The position numbers and the translations under genes are program-made. Shown piece by piece: positions 13,703-21,629 of a DNA stretch of 28,855 bases. Below the pieces are notes generated by a model. The model saw only the letters and a list, made by a program, of their open reading frames with translations. It did no database searches and had not been told where the DNA came from. This stretch comes from a virus, in the IMG/VR virus record IMGVR_UViG_3300050821_005869, positions 1 through 28,855 of that record; one strand, written 5' to 3'. How positions within the stretch are numbered: the first letter of the stretch is position 1; each line of letters opens with the position of its first letter.

Positions 13703-15124
13703 TTAAGCGTTAACGTACACGATGACCGAAGATTTCTGTATTGCGCCTGCTTCTTTAAAAGCGATTTGCACGAGTGGAGCTTTTCGGGCAGCCCTGTCAG
13801 TTTGGGATTGTTGCGAAATCGGTATCGAAAAAATGTAGTATCCACGTTGAGAAATATTCGCCAAGAAATCTTTTTGATTTCCGAAGGTGGTCGAACTATT
13901 CCACTGACCAGGCGCTCCGTATTGATTGGTGATACCTTGTTCACAAATATTTCTATAGGCACCTTTGAGCCCGTCAACACCTGATTCGGTCTGTGGGATC
14001 TTCGTTGAGCTTTCTGCTAAGTAGTTAAAGCCCGCAACTTGGAGAGCGCCAACAAACCATTGAAGATTATAAGCTTGATCGAAGAATTTATTTGCACCTG
14101 AACAGAATACTTTCGCGACACCTTGTAGAGACACGTAGGTATCAGCGCCCGCGAGAAGTGCTTCGTTCAAAATAGTTTGAGTCATAGTTGGATCAGGTTG
14201 AACACCGATCAGATCTTTTAGATGCATCGTTTGAGTGGTGTTACTTCCACTGAAGTCAGTTGATAAAGCCCGACCTGCGTAAGAAGCCATCATAACGATA
14301 TCGTTTAAAGCAACTGAATCACCGTAGTAAAGACCGCGCATCTGAGTGAAGTCACCCGTTCTTAACATATCGATCATGCCACCTGACTGAATATCGGCCT
14401 CAGTGTGAGAGACGGCAAAACCAATCTTATTAAGCGGTTGAATGATGGCGGCTGCGGCAAGAAGATCCGTTTGACCAATTTCAGCGCAGGTTTGGTTAAC
14501 CATGCAGCCGAAGTATTGAATAAGATCTTTTGTTCTCGTAACGGCTGCGCCCCAAGTTTCACCTGCGACGGATTGAGCGACGGTGATGGTGATACTTCCG
14601 TTAAGAGTGTTACTTGTGATGGTGGCTAAAGAAAGAAGCCCATAGACTCCTGCGAACTGAACTGTTAAAAGTTCACCCGCTATAGAACCAGTTACCAAAA
14701 CTTCACTGAGCCCAGGCATAGCTTGAAGTTTTGCTTGTACCATAGCTGCGGTATCATTCCAGTTAATCGCTGCGGAAGCATGTCCACCATAATTAAATAC
14801 GAAAGTTCCACTAGCAGGTGCAGCTGAGAATGTTAACGTTTGAGATTCAACCGTCAAAAGAATGACAGCTAAATACCCGCCACCGGCTAGAATGTTCGGC
14901 TGTTGAGAGAAGATAGCGTTTGCCATCGCGAAAGTTTTTGAGCTTGTTCCGAAGTCAACGCCTACTTGAGAAGGGTCAAGGTAAAGAGAATACCCTAAAC
15001 TTCCAAAACTCATTGCGGGAATTTCATCGGTAAATACCGCGAGATTACTTGTATTATAGTCTCCAATACCTGCTTGAGCCGCTGAGACTGAGATGTTGAT
15101 TACGTTTGTGAGTTCTAATTGCAT
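13703..15124 (-). CDS. contractile tail sheath protein with inserted beta domain
   Basis: The 473-residue protein starts with INISVSAAQAGIGDYNTSNL and SLYLDPSQVGVDFGTSSKTF, as in DUF3383-type tail sheaths. It ends with SQQSQTDRAARKAPLVQIAF and GAIQKSSVIVYVNA, the interlocking C-terminal strand. Between them, after NILAGGGYLAVILL, residues ~95-185 are domain A (SGTFVFNYGG, INWNDTAAMVQ, LVTGSI), followed by the sheath core (GETWGAAVTRTKDLIQYFGC). Similar insertions in sheaths project outward. It lies 20 nt from the tube gene. Confidence 0.88.
   Translation of the reverse strand: MQLELTNVINISVSAAQAGIGDYNTSNLAVFTDEIPAMSFGSLGYSLYLDPSQVGVDFGTSSKTFAMANAIFSQQPNILAGGGYLAVILLTVESQTLTFSAAPASGTFVFNYGGHASAAINWNDTAAMVQAKLQAMPGLSEVLVTGSIAGELLTVQFAGVYGLLSLATITSNTLNGSITITVAQSVAGETWGAAVTRTKDLIQYFGCMVNQTCAEIGQTDLLAAAAIIQPLNKIGFAVSHTEADIQSGGMIDMLRTGDFTQMRGLYYGDSVALNDIVMMASYAGRALSTDFSGSNTTQTMHLKDLIGVQPDPTMTQTILNEALLAGADTYVSLQGVAKVFCSGANKFFDQAYNLQWFVGALQVAGFNYLAESSTKIPQTESGVDGLKGAYRNICEQGITNQYGAPGQWNSSTTFGNQKDFLANISQRGYYIFSIPISQQSQTDRAARKAPLVQIAFKEAGAIQKSSVIVYVNA
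14570..14842 (-). repeat. shared beta domain A, copy in tail sheath
   Basis: Residues ~95-185 of the sheath protein. Shared positions with the copies in baseplate J and the DUF2612-like protein are SGTFVFNYGG, INWND, a Q-x-K-L helix, GL, VTGSI, VQFAGV and SNTL. The flanking sequence is ordinary sheath, so this is a domain insertion. Confidence 0.75.
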
Positions 15125-15140
15125 TTATCTAATCCTCCAA

Positions 15141-15884
15141 TTAAGGTTCTGTTGTAACAGCGACCGCCGAGAAGTCGTCATAGTACGGAACGGCTTTTGT
15201 TTTTACAAAGAAATACTGCAAAGCAACCGAGATGTTAAATCGGTAAGGTATCGCAGCCCCGTCTTGATTCGAGAGATTTACGAACTGAGACCCAGGTGGG
15301 AGCTTTCCGATATAAAAGCTATTTCCTTCTTGCTGCGACTGAGCGTAGTTACTTTCGAGAGCTAAAATAACTTCTTCTTTTCTATCCCTAGCTTCAGGTC
15401 CACGACTGATTATATCCACCTGCAAAAGCGCATACATATTCACGGATTGAATAGCGTCGCCGGTCGCTCCATTAAAACTATTGGTGTTAGCGAAAGGTTT
15501 ACATGAAAGAACGGATACGGCGACGTAAAGACCGCTATCGGTGGGCTGCATTATTTTCTGGTCCCATAAATAGACACGACCGTTCGCGAGCCCTAATTCT
15601 TTCTGAATGATATCACAGAAAAGTAAAAGCGGAGTGCCGACCATGATTTGTGAAGAAGCGATGGCACCTAGAGAATCAACCACTTGAATAGTATCAAAGA
15701 TTTGTTTTGGTGTATCGGTCACGGATAGGGGAGCAGTGTAAATGCCCGTTGAAGAATTGATCGTCCCGCCCGCGCCATTCGCTCTCACCGTGTAAACGTA
15801 AGGGGCAGTGCCACCAATCCCTAAGAATGAAGCCGTTAATCCTACACCTAAAGCCGTCTTAGTTTGAGTGAGAGATAAACTCAT
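15141..15884 (-). CDS. neck/tail terminator-type protein with N-terminal Ig-like domain
   Basis: Residues 1-83 are a beta domain (GGTINSSTGIYTAPL, TIQVVDSLGAIA) clearly related to the last domain of baseplate J in this phage. Residues ~84-247 (QKELGLANGRVYLWDQKIMQ, MYALLQVDIISRGPEARDRK, YRFNISVALQYFFVKTKAVP) resemble phage neck terminator proteins that cap the tail tube and join it to the head. It lies immediately upstream of the sheath gene in transcription order, as expected. Its ATG overlaps the previous stop. Confidence 0.7.
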   Translation of the reverse strand: MSLSLTQTKTALGVGLTASFLGIGGTAPYVYTVRANGAGGTINSSTGIYTAPLSVTDTPKQIFDTIQVVDSLGAIASSQIMVGTPLLLFCDIIQKELGLANGRVYLWDQKIMQPTDSGLYVAVSVLSCKPFANTNSFNGATGDAIQSVNMYALLQVDIISRGPEARDRKEEVILALESNYAQSQQEGNSFYIGKLPPGSQFVNLSNQDGAAIPYRFNISVALQYFFVKTKAVPYYDDFSAVAVTTEP

Positions 15885-16279
15885 GAAGGCCCTGAACCCG
15901 TCCAGTCTTGCACGAGTTGATACTCGACAAAACCGTATAGAGCTTGATCTTTACGAGCCATCACTCTCGTTTGCTTTCCATTCCACATAACTACGTCGTC
16001 AACTTGTAAAGTGAGCACTGGGTCTGAGTGAAGCCATAACCACGTCCATGCTCTTTGACCTTCTGGCTTAAGCGCAAGTTGTCTATCGGTGAAAGGCTGT
16101 ACGACTCCGCGAAAGTTAATCGGGTTTGAAGTTTCTGAAACTTGAAAGCCCTGAACAGTCTTTACTAACGGTTCAAAGACCATAGGTTGATAATAATCTT
16201 GTAAAGCACCGCTCACGTCCGGCACCGTTCCGGCTTTTGCAAAAAGTGGTTTGTTAGCAGCGTTGGCTATCGTGCTCAT
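15881..16279 (-). CDS. head-tail connector / head closure protein
   Basis: The 132-residue protein lies in the connector block between the gpG-like protein and the neck terminator, with ATGA overlaps on both sides. The C-terminal half is a small beta barrel (DPVLTLQVDDVVMWNGKQTR, YGFVEYQLVQDWTGSG) like head closure or stopper proteins. GQRAWTWLWLHSDP is a distinctive aromatic segment. The role is inferred mainly from order and fold pattern. Confidence 0.65.
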   Translation of the reverse strand: MSTIANAANKPLFAKAGTVPDVSGALQDYYQPMVFEPLVKTVQGFQVSETSNPINFRGVVQPFTDRQLALKPEGQRAWTWLWLHSDPVLTLQVDDVVMWNGKQTRVMARKDQALYGFVEYQLVQDWTGSGPS

Positions 16280-16740
16280 TTCACTTCACTCGTTATAGAA
16301 TTTCTTAATTGTTGAGTATCAACTAGAATCTGGCCCGTATTGTTTTCATAGCCTGGGGTTTTCCAAGCAGGCCATTTTCCGTAACCCCCCGAAGAGAAAG
16401 CACCGAGTACAATATTTTCAGCGAGGCCCGTTATCTTCTCAAGCCAGATCTTTACCGAACCTGATCTTACGACTTCGGCTAAAGCTTCTTTATCAAGCGC
16501 CCCTGACTTCTCAATCTCGCCTTGAAGATGTTCAGTAATAGGCACTCTGAGAAATGACCTGACTGGAAGTTTATCAGTACCAAACTCATGAGCTGCGCCG
16601 ACTGTTGCGTTGGTGACTGTATTTTTATTTCTATTTGTTTTTGACCCGAGTATTCCTACACGCGCTGTAGGCATTTCACCCTTGAGAGCTTTCAAGATAC
16701 TTTCTAAACCCTTGATGTTAAATTCGAGAGTTTCACTCAA
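16276..16740 (-). CDS. virion morphogenesis / tail completion protein (HK97 gp10 or Mu gpG-like)
   Basis: The best start is TTG 16740, which overlaps the upstream TGA as TTGA and has GGAG 9 nt upstream (gggagaactcaccc). An ATG at 16791 would overlap the upstream gene by 55 nt. The 154-residue product has KGLESILKALKGE near the N-terminus, then ATVGAAHEFGTDKLPVRSFL, the hallmark A-x-x-x-EFGT...PxRxFL motif of this connector family, and ends in LVDTQQLRNSIT, the conserved DTG/Q-LxxSI strand. It completes the tail-neck interface. Confidence 0.82.
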   Translation of the reverse strand: MSETLEFNIKGLESILKALKGEMPTARVGILGSKTNRNKNTVTNATVGAAHEFGTDKLPVRSFLRVPITEHLQGEIEKSGALDKEALAEVVRSGSVKIWLEKITGLAENIVLGAFSSGGYGKWPAWKTPGYENNTGQILVDTQQLRNSITSEVK

Positions 16741-17168
16741 GGGTGAGTTCTCCCATAGACTGAAAACATTTGGCCACAAAGTTGAGGCCAAACGAGATTA
16801 AGATACTGAGCGCCGTAATTGGTTTTCATGTAAGCCATGAAGTCAGGGTTATCAATAACCCTCTGAGGTATCGTAAACGACTCCGAAACTGAGCCGACTG
16901 ATTTAGAATTTTGAGCGAAATTCCATTGGCCGTTTAAACCTTGTGAGCTAGCACGAAGATTCAAAACTAGAAAGTGAGCGCCGAGGTATCCGTAAGCAAT
17001 TTGGTATGACGTCTGATTATCCCACATGGCTTGATTTATTGTTATATCCACCAAGTTAAACGCATTGATAATATCCCCGTCTAAGACTGAAACGTTCGGG
17101 TCTGTCCCGTAAGGGAAGTCTCGAATAAACTGCTGCTTAAATTGGGCAATCGTTGGGGCTGTGTACAT
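16737..17168 (-). CDS. DUF4054-family head-tail connector
   Basis: The protein (143 aa from ATG 17168; a GTG lies one codon upstream) has the DUF4054 pattern. It opens with AQFKQQFIRDFPYG, then VSVLDGDIINAFNLVDITIN, an AYGYLGAHFLVLNLRAS helix and VSESFTIPQRVIDNPDFMAY. It ends after the NYGAQYLNLVWPQ motif common to the family. These proteins form the adaptor ring below the portal. It is the first gene after the capsid terminator and continues into the next gene by a 4-nt overlap. Confidence 0.85.
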   Translation of the reverse strand: MYTAPTIAQFKQQFIRDFPYGTDPNVSVLDGDIINAFNLVDITINQAMWDNQTSYQIAYGYLGAHFLVLNLRASSQGLNGQWNFAQNSKSVGSVSESFTIPQRVIDNPDFMAYMKTNYGAQYLNLVWPQLCGQMFSVYGRTHP

Positions 17169-17185
17169 CACTATACCTTTTCAGT

Positions 17186-17220
17186 AAAAACGCCCGAGGG
17201 TAGTTTGTCCCTCGGGCGTT
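17186..17220 (-). terminator. intrinsic terminator after the capsid gene
   Basis: A perfect inverted repeat pairs 17189-17200 (aacgcccgaggg) with 17209-17220 (ccctcgggcgtt) around an 8-nt loop. On the - strand the GC-rich 3' arm runs straight into TTTTT (17186-17190). It lies 20 nt past the capsid stop and before the DUF4054 gene, so it should end or attenuate capsid transcripts and lower downstream tail-gene expression. Only ~18 nt follow before the next start, leaving no room for a new promoter. Confidence 0.9.
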
Positions 17221-17240
17221 GGAATAAACCGCAAAAGGGC

Positions 17241-18320
17241 TTAGAATCCTGCGTAGTACAATTCTGCTGGACGATACGCTAAGACGCCCGTGAACTGGCC
17301 GTAACCGGCGTTCTGGAACATGAAATTATCCAGAGAGTTCGCGAGAGTGTTGGTGTAATCCAATGGAATGTCCATTCTTACAGATTCTTCATCGTAGTTC
17401 AAAAATACATACTGACAGCTTGCGGCTGCGGCGGGCAATGCGCCCCCTGCGTTTGCAGCGTCGGCGTATGCGAGAGGCAAAATCTTGAAATTCTTATTTC
17501 GGCAGATCAATTGGAAGGCTTCTTCCAAAAGTGCCAAAACTGATTTCATTGGAAATTGCGGTGAAGATTGAACTGCGAGACCGTTGTAATCCGACTCAGG
17601 GATAATGAAGTGAGTAGGATAGGCGGTGTAATTACAATTCACACGATAGTTTGCGATGGCTGCTTGTTGGAAAGCTGCGAGTTGGGTATAGGTCATGAGG
17701 CTCAGTTTTGTGCTGATCAAACCTGTGTCGAATTTAACACCGGCTTGGTTAAGCAAACCTAAACATTGACCGCCTGCACCGTTCTGCCCTTGAGCGCCTA
17801 GGAAAGAAATTCTTTGAATCCCTAAATCCCAGTTACGTTTACGGGTTTTTTCTTTTGCAGCGACTAAATCCCAGTTACCAGATTTTGCAGCTTGCTCAAG
17901 ATCAAAAATACTCCAACCGCAATTCTTTGCCCAGTTGTTTACTTTGATGTTGAGAGCGTCAACGCCTGCGTCTCCAACGCTCATACGAGTATTACTTCCA
18001 CCCGTGTTAATGATACCAGACTCGAACACGTCAGCGATATCAAATGAACGATAGGTTGTCAGGTTCGATGACCATGTTCCTTCACCGACTCGAATTGGCA
18101 TATAGTCAGCGGGGGCAATTTCATAAAGCTTTTGCTCCGAGACTTTCTTTACGATGGTGGTAAGGGTAGTGATCGGAACTTCATAACCGAGAGCATTTCC
18201 GAATCTTTCGTTAACTAATTTTTGAGTCCAAGCGGCGTGATATCGTTCGTTTTTTGTAAGAACGATGGGTTTCCCCGCTGAGTTCAAGATGACTGGTTGT
18301 TTTACTTTTTTTAATCCCAT
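17241..18320 (-). CDS. major capsid protein (DUF2184-type)
   Basis: The 359-residue protein matches the DUF2184 major capsid family of HK97 fold. It has an N-terminal arm (RYHAAWTQKLVNERFGNALG), PADYMPIRVGEGTWSSNLTT (the E-loop region), NNWAKNCGWSIFDLEQAAKS, KTRKRNWDLGIQRISFLGAQ, and a C-terminal core (MDIPLDYTNTLANSLDNFMF, TGVLAYRPAELYYAG). It has a strong ribosome binding site (aaggaaaagggaaaattacc) and a terminator immediately after it, consistent with high expression. It follows the cement protein gene by 32 nt. Confidence 0.92.
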   Translation of the reverse strand: MGLKKVKQPVILNSAGKPIVLTKNERYHAAWTQKLVNERFGNALGYEVPITTLTTIVKKVSEQKLYEIAPADYMPIRVGEGTWSSNLTTYRSFDIADVFESGIINTGGSNTRMSVGDAGVDALNIKVNNWAKNCGWSIFDLEQAAKSGNWDLVAAKEKTRKRNWDLGIQRISFLGAQGQNGAGGQCLGLLNQAGVKFDTGLISTKLSLMTYTQLAAFQQAAIANYRVNCNYTAYPTHFIIPESDYNGLAVQSSPQFPMKSVLALLEEAFQLICRNKNFKILPLAYADAANAGGALPAAAASCQYVFLNYDEESVRMDIPLDYTNTLANSLDNFMFQNAGYGQFTGVLAYRPAELYYAGF

Positions 18321-18352
18321 GGTAATTTTCCCTTTTCCTTTCTAAGTTTTGA

Positions 18353-19114
18353 TTAAGCTGTTGCGTATGCGATATTTTGCATCAACATAACGCGAATCAT
18401 TCCAGCGGCAGCGGCCCCGTCGAAAGCCCAACCGATGAAGGTTGCAGTTGCTCCAGTAGCTTGAACACCACCGACGTAGGTGGGATCGATACAAACTTCG
18501 GCAAACTGAGTGATTGCGCCCGTTGCGAAAAGCCATACGACCGTTCCCCACATAGCAACTTCAAGATTTTGCCCAGCAACATACTGGATATCTTTGATGT
18601 TGAATGCTGCGAATCCGATGCAGTGATCAGACTTAACAGAACAGGGTGCGACTTTGGGAATACCACCGGAATTGTTCGCTACAATTTTAACAGCTTGTCC
18701 AGGGTAAATTTGGGTTGAAACAGAAACGTCAACTTGAGCAGCGATTAAGTTAGTAGGTCCAACTTTCATATCCACCAAACCGACTACGCTTTGTTGAGCG
18801 AATTGGTTTGGGCTCAGAGCTGGTTCGGTAAGAACAGTCAATTGACCTGATTGAGCGGTCACGTTTGAGTTTCCGGTATCGGTCGCAACAACTACATAGA
18901 AGTAGGTGTTATTTGCGAGCAAACCTGAGTCATTCAAAGTGAGAGCGGTTTGACCAGATAAAATATTTCCGGCCCCAGGAGTAAATCCCGTGGTTTGTGA
19001 ACGGTACCATTGATAGGTATAAGGACCAGTTCCACCCGTTGCTACGGCACTGGCAAGAACTGCTGTACTTTGTCCTACTAATGTCTTTGATAATGCGCCT
19101 GCTGCGTAAGTCAT
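18353..19114 (-). CDS. structural cement protein with N-terminal Ig/Fn3-like display domain
   Basis: Residues ~5-95 form an Ig/fibronectin-like domain with the motifs GGTGPYTYQWYRSQTTGFTP and GLLANNTYFYVVVATDTGNS. Residues ~100-253 (SVVGLVDMKVGPTNLIAAQV, IYPGQAVKIVAN, IGWAFDGAAAAGMIRVMLMQ) match capsid cement or decoration proteins of the Gp24 type. The gene lies directly before the major capsid gene, as usual. The Ig-like domain would be displayed on the capsid surface, where it may weakly bind glycans or cells. Confidence 0.8.
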   Translation of the reverse strand: MTYAAGALSKTLVGQSTAVLASAVATGGTGPYTYQWYRSQTTGFTPGAGNILSGQTALTLNDSGLLANNTYFYVVVATDTGNSNVTAQSGQLTVLTEPALSPNQFAQQSVVGLVDMKVGPTNLIAAQVDVSVSTQIYPGQAVKIVANNSGGIPKVAPCSVKSDHCIGFAAFNIKDIQYVAGQNLEVAMWGTVVWLFATGAITQFAEVCIDPTYVGGVQATGATATFIGWAFDGAAAAGMIRVMLMQNIAYATA

Positions 19115-19144
19115 TGTTTATTTTCCTTTCAGTTCAAAATTAAA

Positions 19145-19705
19145 TTAATTGCCAGACCCGTAACGAGCTTTACCGCGTGCGACTTGATCTTGAGGTAAAG
19201 AAATTATAGCCTCTTCTTCATCCTGTGCATTCAAGTGAGCATTCTTCAATCGCAAAGCTTTTTCTTTGGCGTTTTTCATTTTCTCTTTATCTTCTTTTTT
19301 CTTTTTCTCTTCATCGTCTTCTTCGTTGGCCAAAGACTGGTCGCCACCGTGGTCACCTAGGTCATCAATGCCAGCTTCTACGATTTTGGCTTCATCGTCA
19401 TTCTCAACGGCTGGATCTTTATCGTCGGCTTCATCGCCTTCGTTTTTCTTTGCTTCATATTCGGCCATCTTGTTAGAAAGTTCCATGTGTTTTTTCACAA
19501 GGTCGTTTACTGACATCTCGTCTTTTTCGCCCACTTTAACCATGTGATCACCGTTTGCGTAACCGTTCATGTTTAAGATGGTGTCGAAGTCAGTGATAAC
19601 TTTGACGAGGGACATTTCTTTTTTACTCTTTGGAAGTTCGACCACCAAGCCGTCGAGGTCTATTGAGTTCTCAACTTTAGTACGTTTGAAAATATTCAAT
19701 TTCAT
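19145..19705 (-). CDS. nested scaffold protein, in-frame internal start
   Basis: An in-frame ATG at 19705 (residue 189 of the protease) is preceded by a strong internal Shine-Dalgarno AGGAG (19718-19714) spaced 8 nt. Translation here would give a separate 186-residue scaffold (MKLNIFKRTKVENSIDLDGL...) lacking the protease, like lambda Nu3 inside gene C. The internal site is better than many gene starts in this window. The acidic coiled region and basic tail are typical of scaffolds. Confidence 0.7.
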   Translation of the reverse strand: MKLNIFKRTKVENSIDLDGLVVELPKSKKEMSLVKVITDFDTILNMNGYANGDHMVKVGEKDEMSVNDLVKKHMELSNKMAEYEAKKNEGDEADDKDPAVENDDEAKIVEAGIDDLGDHGGDQSLANEEDDEEKKKKEDKEKMKNAKEKALRLKNAHLNAQDEEEAIISLPQDQVARGKARYGSGN

Positions 19706-20269
19706 TTCTGGATCTCCTTTTTTGTCCTTTGAATTTGCAAGTCGTTTAAGTTCAACTGTTTTCTCGTCGTTATAAGCTTTGAATTGTTCCGAAGTCATAA
19801 TGACTGATTCTTCGTAACGCGGGTTACGAACAATCGCTAAGTGTTCAAATTCTCCGTCTGTGACCTCTTTCTGATAGGCGACACCATTCCAAAGGCCGCC
19901 GTTCCCAAAAGTTTTTGGCACGTAAGCGTTTGAAAGTTTAAAGCCTCGGCGAATCGCAGTTAACCCTCGGTCACTGACTACGATAAACTTTGCCCAGGTC
20001 TTTCCGTCGGCTGCATTGAAAAAGCTTTCAATGACCCATCCGTCAGCTTCATTTCGTAAAGAATTTATATCGTCATCAACTTCTTCAACATGCTCAACGA
20101 AGATGGGACGGCCTGAAAAAGATGGACCCATTTTCCTAATTGTATTTTCATTGATAAATATTCTGAAAGGTTCGCCGCCTGGTTCTTCGTACTCGGCTAC
20201 ACCTGGGTAGAAATGCATTCCGTAAAAGACTTCACCCTTTGAGTTTTCAAGTTTCTCTTTTCTCGTCAT
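19145..20269 (-). CDS. prohead protease (DUF2213-type) fused to scaffold domain
   Basis: The 374-residue protein has an N-terminal DUF2213-type protease (PGVAEYEEPGGEPFRIFINE, SGRPIFVEHVEE, NEADGWVIESFFN, GFKLSNAYVP and EFEHLAIVRNPRYEESVIM). The H of FVEH and the S of KLSNAY are the likely catalytic residues by family analogy. From residue 189 a scaffold-like part follows: charged, helical, Asp/Glu- and Lys-rich (EADDKDPAVENDDEAKIVEA). The C-terminal tail is basic and Gly-ending (QVARGKARYGSG), as expected for a capsid-binding scaffold tail. It begins with ATGA overlap. Confidence 0.85.
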   Translation of the reverse strand: MTRKEKLENSKGEVFYGMHFYPGVAEYEEPGGEPFRIFINENTIRKMGPSFSGRPIFVEHVEEVDDDINSLRNEADGWVIESFFNAADGKTWAKFIVVSDRGLTAIRRGFKLSNAYVPKTFGNGGLWNGVAYQKEVTDGEFEHLAIVRNPRYEESVIMTSEQFKAYNDEKTVELKRLANSKDKKGDPEMKLNIFKRTKVENSIDLDGLVVELPKSKKEMSLVKVITDFDTILNMNGYANGDHMVKVGEKDEMSVNDLVKKHMELSNKMAEYEAKKNEGDEADDKDPAVENDDEAKIVEAGIDDLGDHGGDQSLANEEDDEEKKKKEDKEKMKNAKEKALRLKNAHLNAQDEEEAIISLPQDQVARGKARYGSGN

Positions 20270-20619
20270 TGAAAGAAACTCACGCTTGCAAAACCTGTTG
20301 AAGCGGTCCCACTGATAGCTTTAAGAGAAATTCTAGTGCCTGCTGGGATAACTTGGGTGAGGTTGAATTGAAAGCAACTGCTTATCGGGTTTAATAAAAG
20401 ATCAACTTCAAAACCTGCGGCCCCGATTGCCATTTTTAAAAGAACAGCACTTGTATCGCAGACCACTATTTTTGTCGTAGGTATTGGTGTCGATGCTACG
20501 AAGGTGACGTAAGCGCTTGTCGTGACGTTGGTGCTTGCATATGCCAGTGAGGCGACGTTACTAGCGAAACTTGAAACAGAGAAGAGTAAAGACGTGATGA
20601 GCAGTAAAATCATTTTCAT
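20266..20619 (-). CDS. secreted small hypothetical protein, 117 aa
   Basis: A signal peptide is clear: MKMILLLITSLLFSVSSFAS followed by NVAS, with a signal peptidase I site near SFA-SN. The mature part is ~97 residues of beta-type sequence (TSAYVTFVASTPIPTTKIVV, TQVIPAGTRISLKAISGTAS) with two Cys that could pair. The gene is sandwiched by ATGA overlaps between the minor head protein and the protease, an odd place for an exported protein. A role at the cell envelope is inferred; no known family is recognised. Confidence 0.75.
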   Translation of the reverse strand: MKMILLLITSLLFSVSSFASNVASLAYASTNVTTSAYVTFVASTPIPTTKIVVCDTSAVLLKMAIGAAGFEVDLLLNPISSCFQFNLTQVIPAGTRISLKAISGTASTGFASVSFFQ

Positions 20620-21629
20620 TTCGTAGTCTCCTTAAATCTTATGATCGGTCGCGCAGAGCATCTGCAATTATAATCTTCACCTGGGTTATTATGTCTTGCG
20701 GCTTCACCTGGCTCTGCGGTATTCGGTGGATCGTCCCACCTGTATATTGTGCCACGTTTTGAAGCGTCTGCAAGTGCCTTATGCCTCGGTCTTACGGGAT
20801 GAGCTTTCGTGCCGGTAACTGCTTCCCATTTATATTCCATTACCCCAATTTTTTCATAACGAGTTTGCTTAAACTTCGCCATGAGTAACCCAGTCTCTTG
20901 TCTGGCTAAAAACTTCGCTTTACTACTTGAGACGCCATAAGAATCTTGAATCGTCTTTACTGCTGACTGATACCTATTCCCAGCAAATACCGACTTTTGC
21001 ATATTACTTCGGAGTTCGGCAATCTCTTTTTGAGTCCAGTCCTTAATCCAAAGCTTCATATTGTTCTGCCATTCAGCTGCAATTCGGTCTCGCTGCTCCT
21101 GCGTAAGCCTTGGAGTCACCGTGATATTCTTCACCGATTGATGGAAATCCTTATCAACTTTCCAAAGGGCAGAAGAAAATTGTTTCTCAATTTTAAGCTT
21201 GTCGGCCAATTCTTCCGGCAAAATTTGCGCGAGTTTGAGGTCAATCGCTTTAAGTTTCTGCTGAAAACGAGATTCGCTAGCTGAAATCGCATGTCTAACT
21301 TCTAGAGGTAACGACGATTGTGGAAGTTTGAACGTCCCTGTTTTACGTTCCCACGAGGCCCCCAAAGCTTTTAACTCTTTCGAGATAGAAGCGTTGAACC
21401 GTCCTGAAAATGTTCCTCTATAAAATTGAATCCGTCCAGATTTAATTGCGTTAAGAAGTTCATCTGCGGAGTTGGTGAGAACATGAGAAGGCTCTCCTAG
21501 TTCTTTGAGAATAGGTAGGTATATCTCTGTCTTGAAGAGAGCTTTTATTTTTCGCTCAATCTCTTCGTAATCCGAAGTTGATTCTTTAATCGGCTGGAGC
21601 ACTACGGTTTTTATTTGAGAAGATTTCAC
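20616..21629 (-). CDS. minor head protein (Mu gpF / SPP1 gp7 type)
   Basis: The GTG at 21629 is chosen: it overlaps the stop of the upstream mini-gene (GTGA) and has GGAG 6 nt before it. Candidate starts at 21641 and 21644 lack such a site. The 337-residue protein is helical in its first two thirds. It ends in the head-morphogenesis signature (SSSKAKFLARQETGLLMAKF, VTGTKAHPVRPRHKALAD, and NNPGEDYNCRCSARPI with the C-x-C pair). It is thought to enter the procapsid with the portal. No extra toxin domain is seen. Confidence 0.88.
   Translation of the reverse strand: MKSSQIKTVVLQPIKESTSDYEEIERKIKALFKTEIYLPILKELGEPSHVLTNSADELLNAIKSGRIQFYRGTFSGRFNASISKELKALGASWERKTGTFKLPQSSLPLEVRHAISASESRFQQKLKAIDLKLAQILPEELADKLKIEKQFSSALWKVDKDFHQSVKNITVTPRLTQEQRDRIAAEWQNNMKLWIKDWTQKEIAELRSNMQKSVFAGNRYQSAVKTIQDSYGVSSSKAKFLARQETGLLMAKFKQTRYEKIGVMEYKWEAVTGTKAHPVRPRHKALADASKRGTIYRWDDPPNTAEPGEAARHNNPGEDYNCRCSARPIIRFKETTK

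Noticed and set aside
18342-18666. - strand frames of 69 and 89 aa inside the cement gene
   Set aside because: Out-of-frame shadows of the cement protein with Arg/Ser-rich random composition.
19225-19547. + strand frames rich in Ser/Phe/Leu opposite the scaffold
   Set aside because: They mirror the Lys/Glu-rich codons of the scaffold region and have no start signals.
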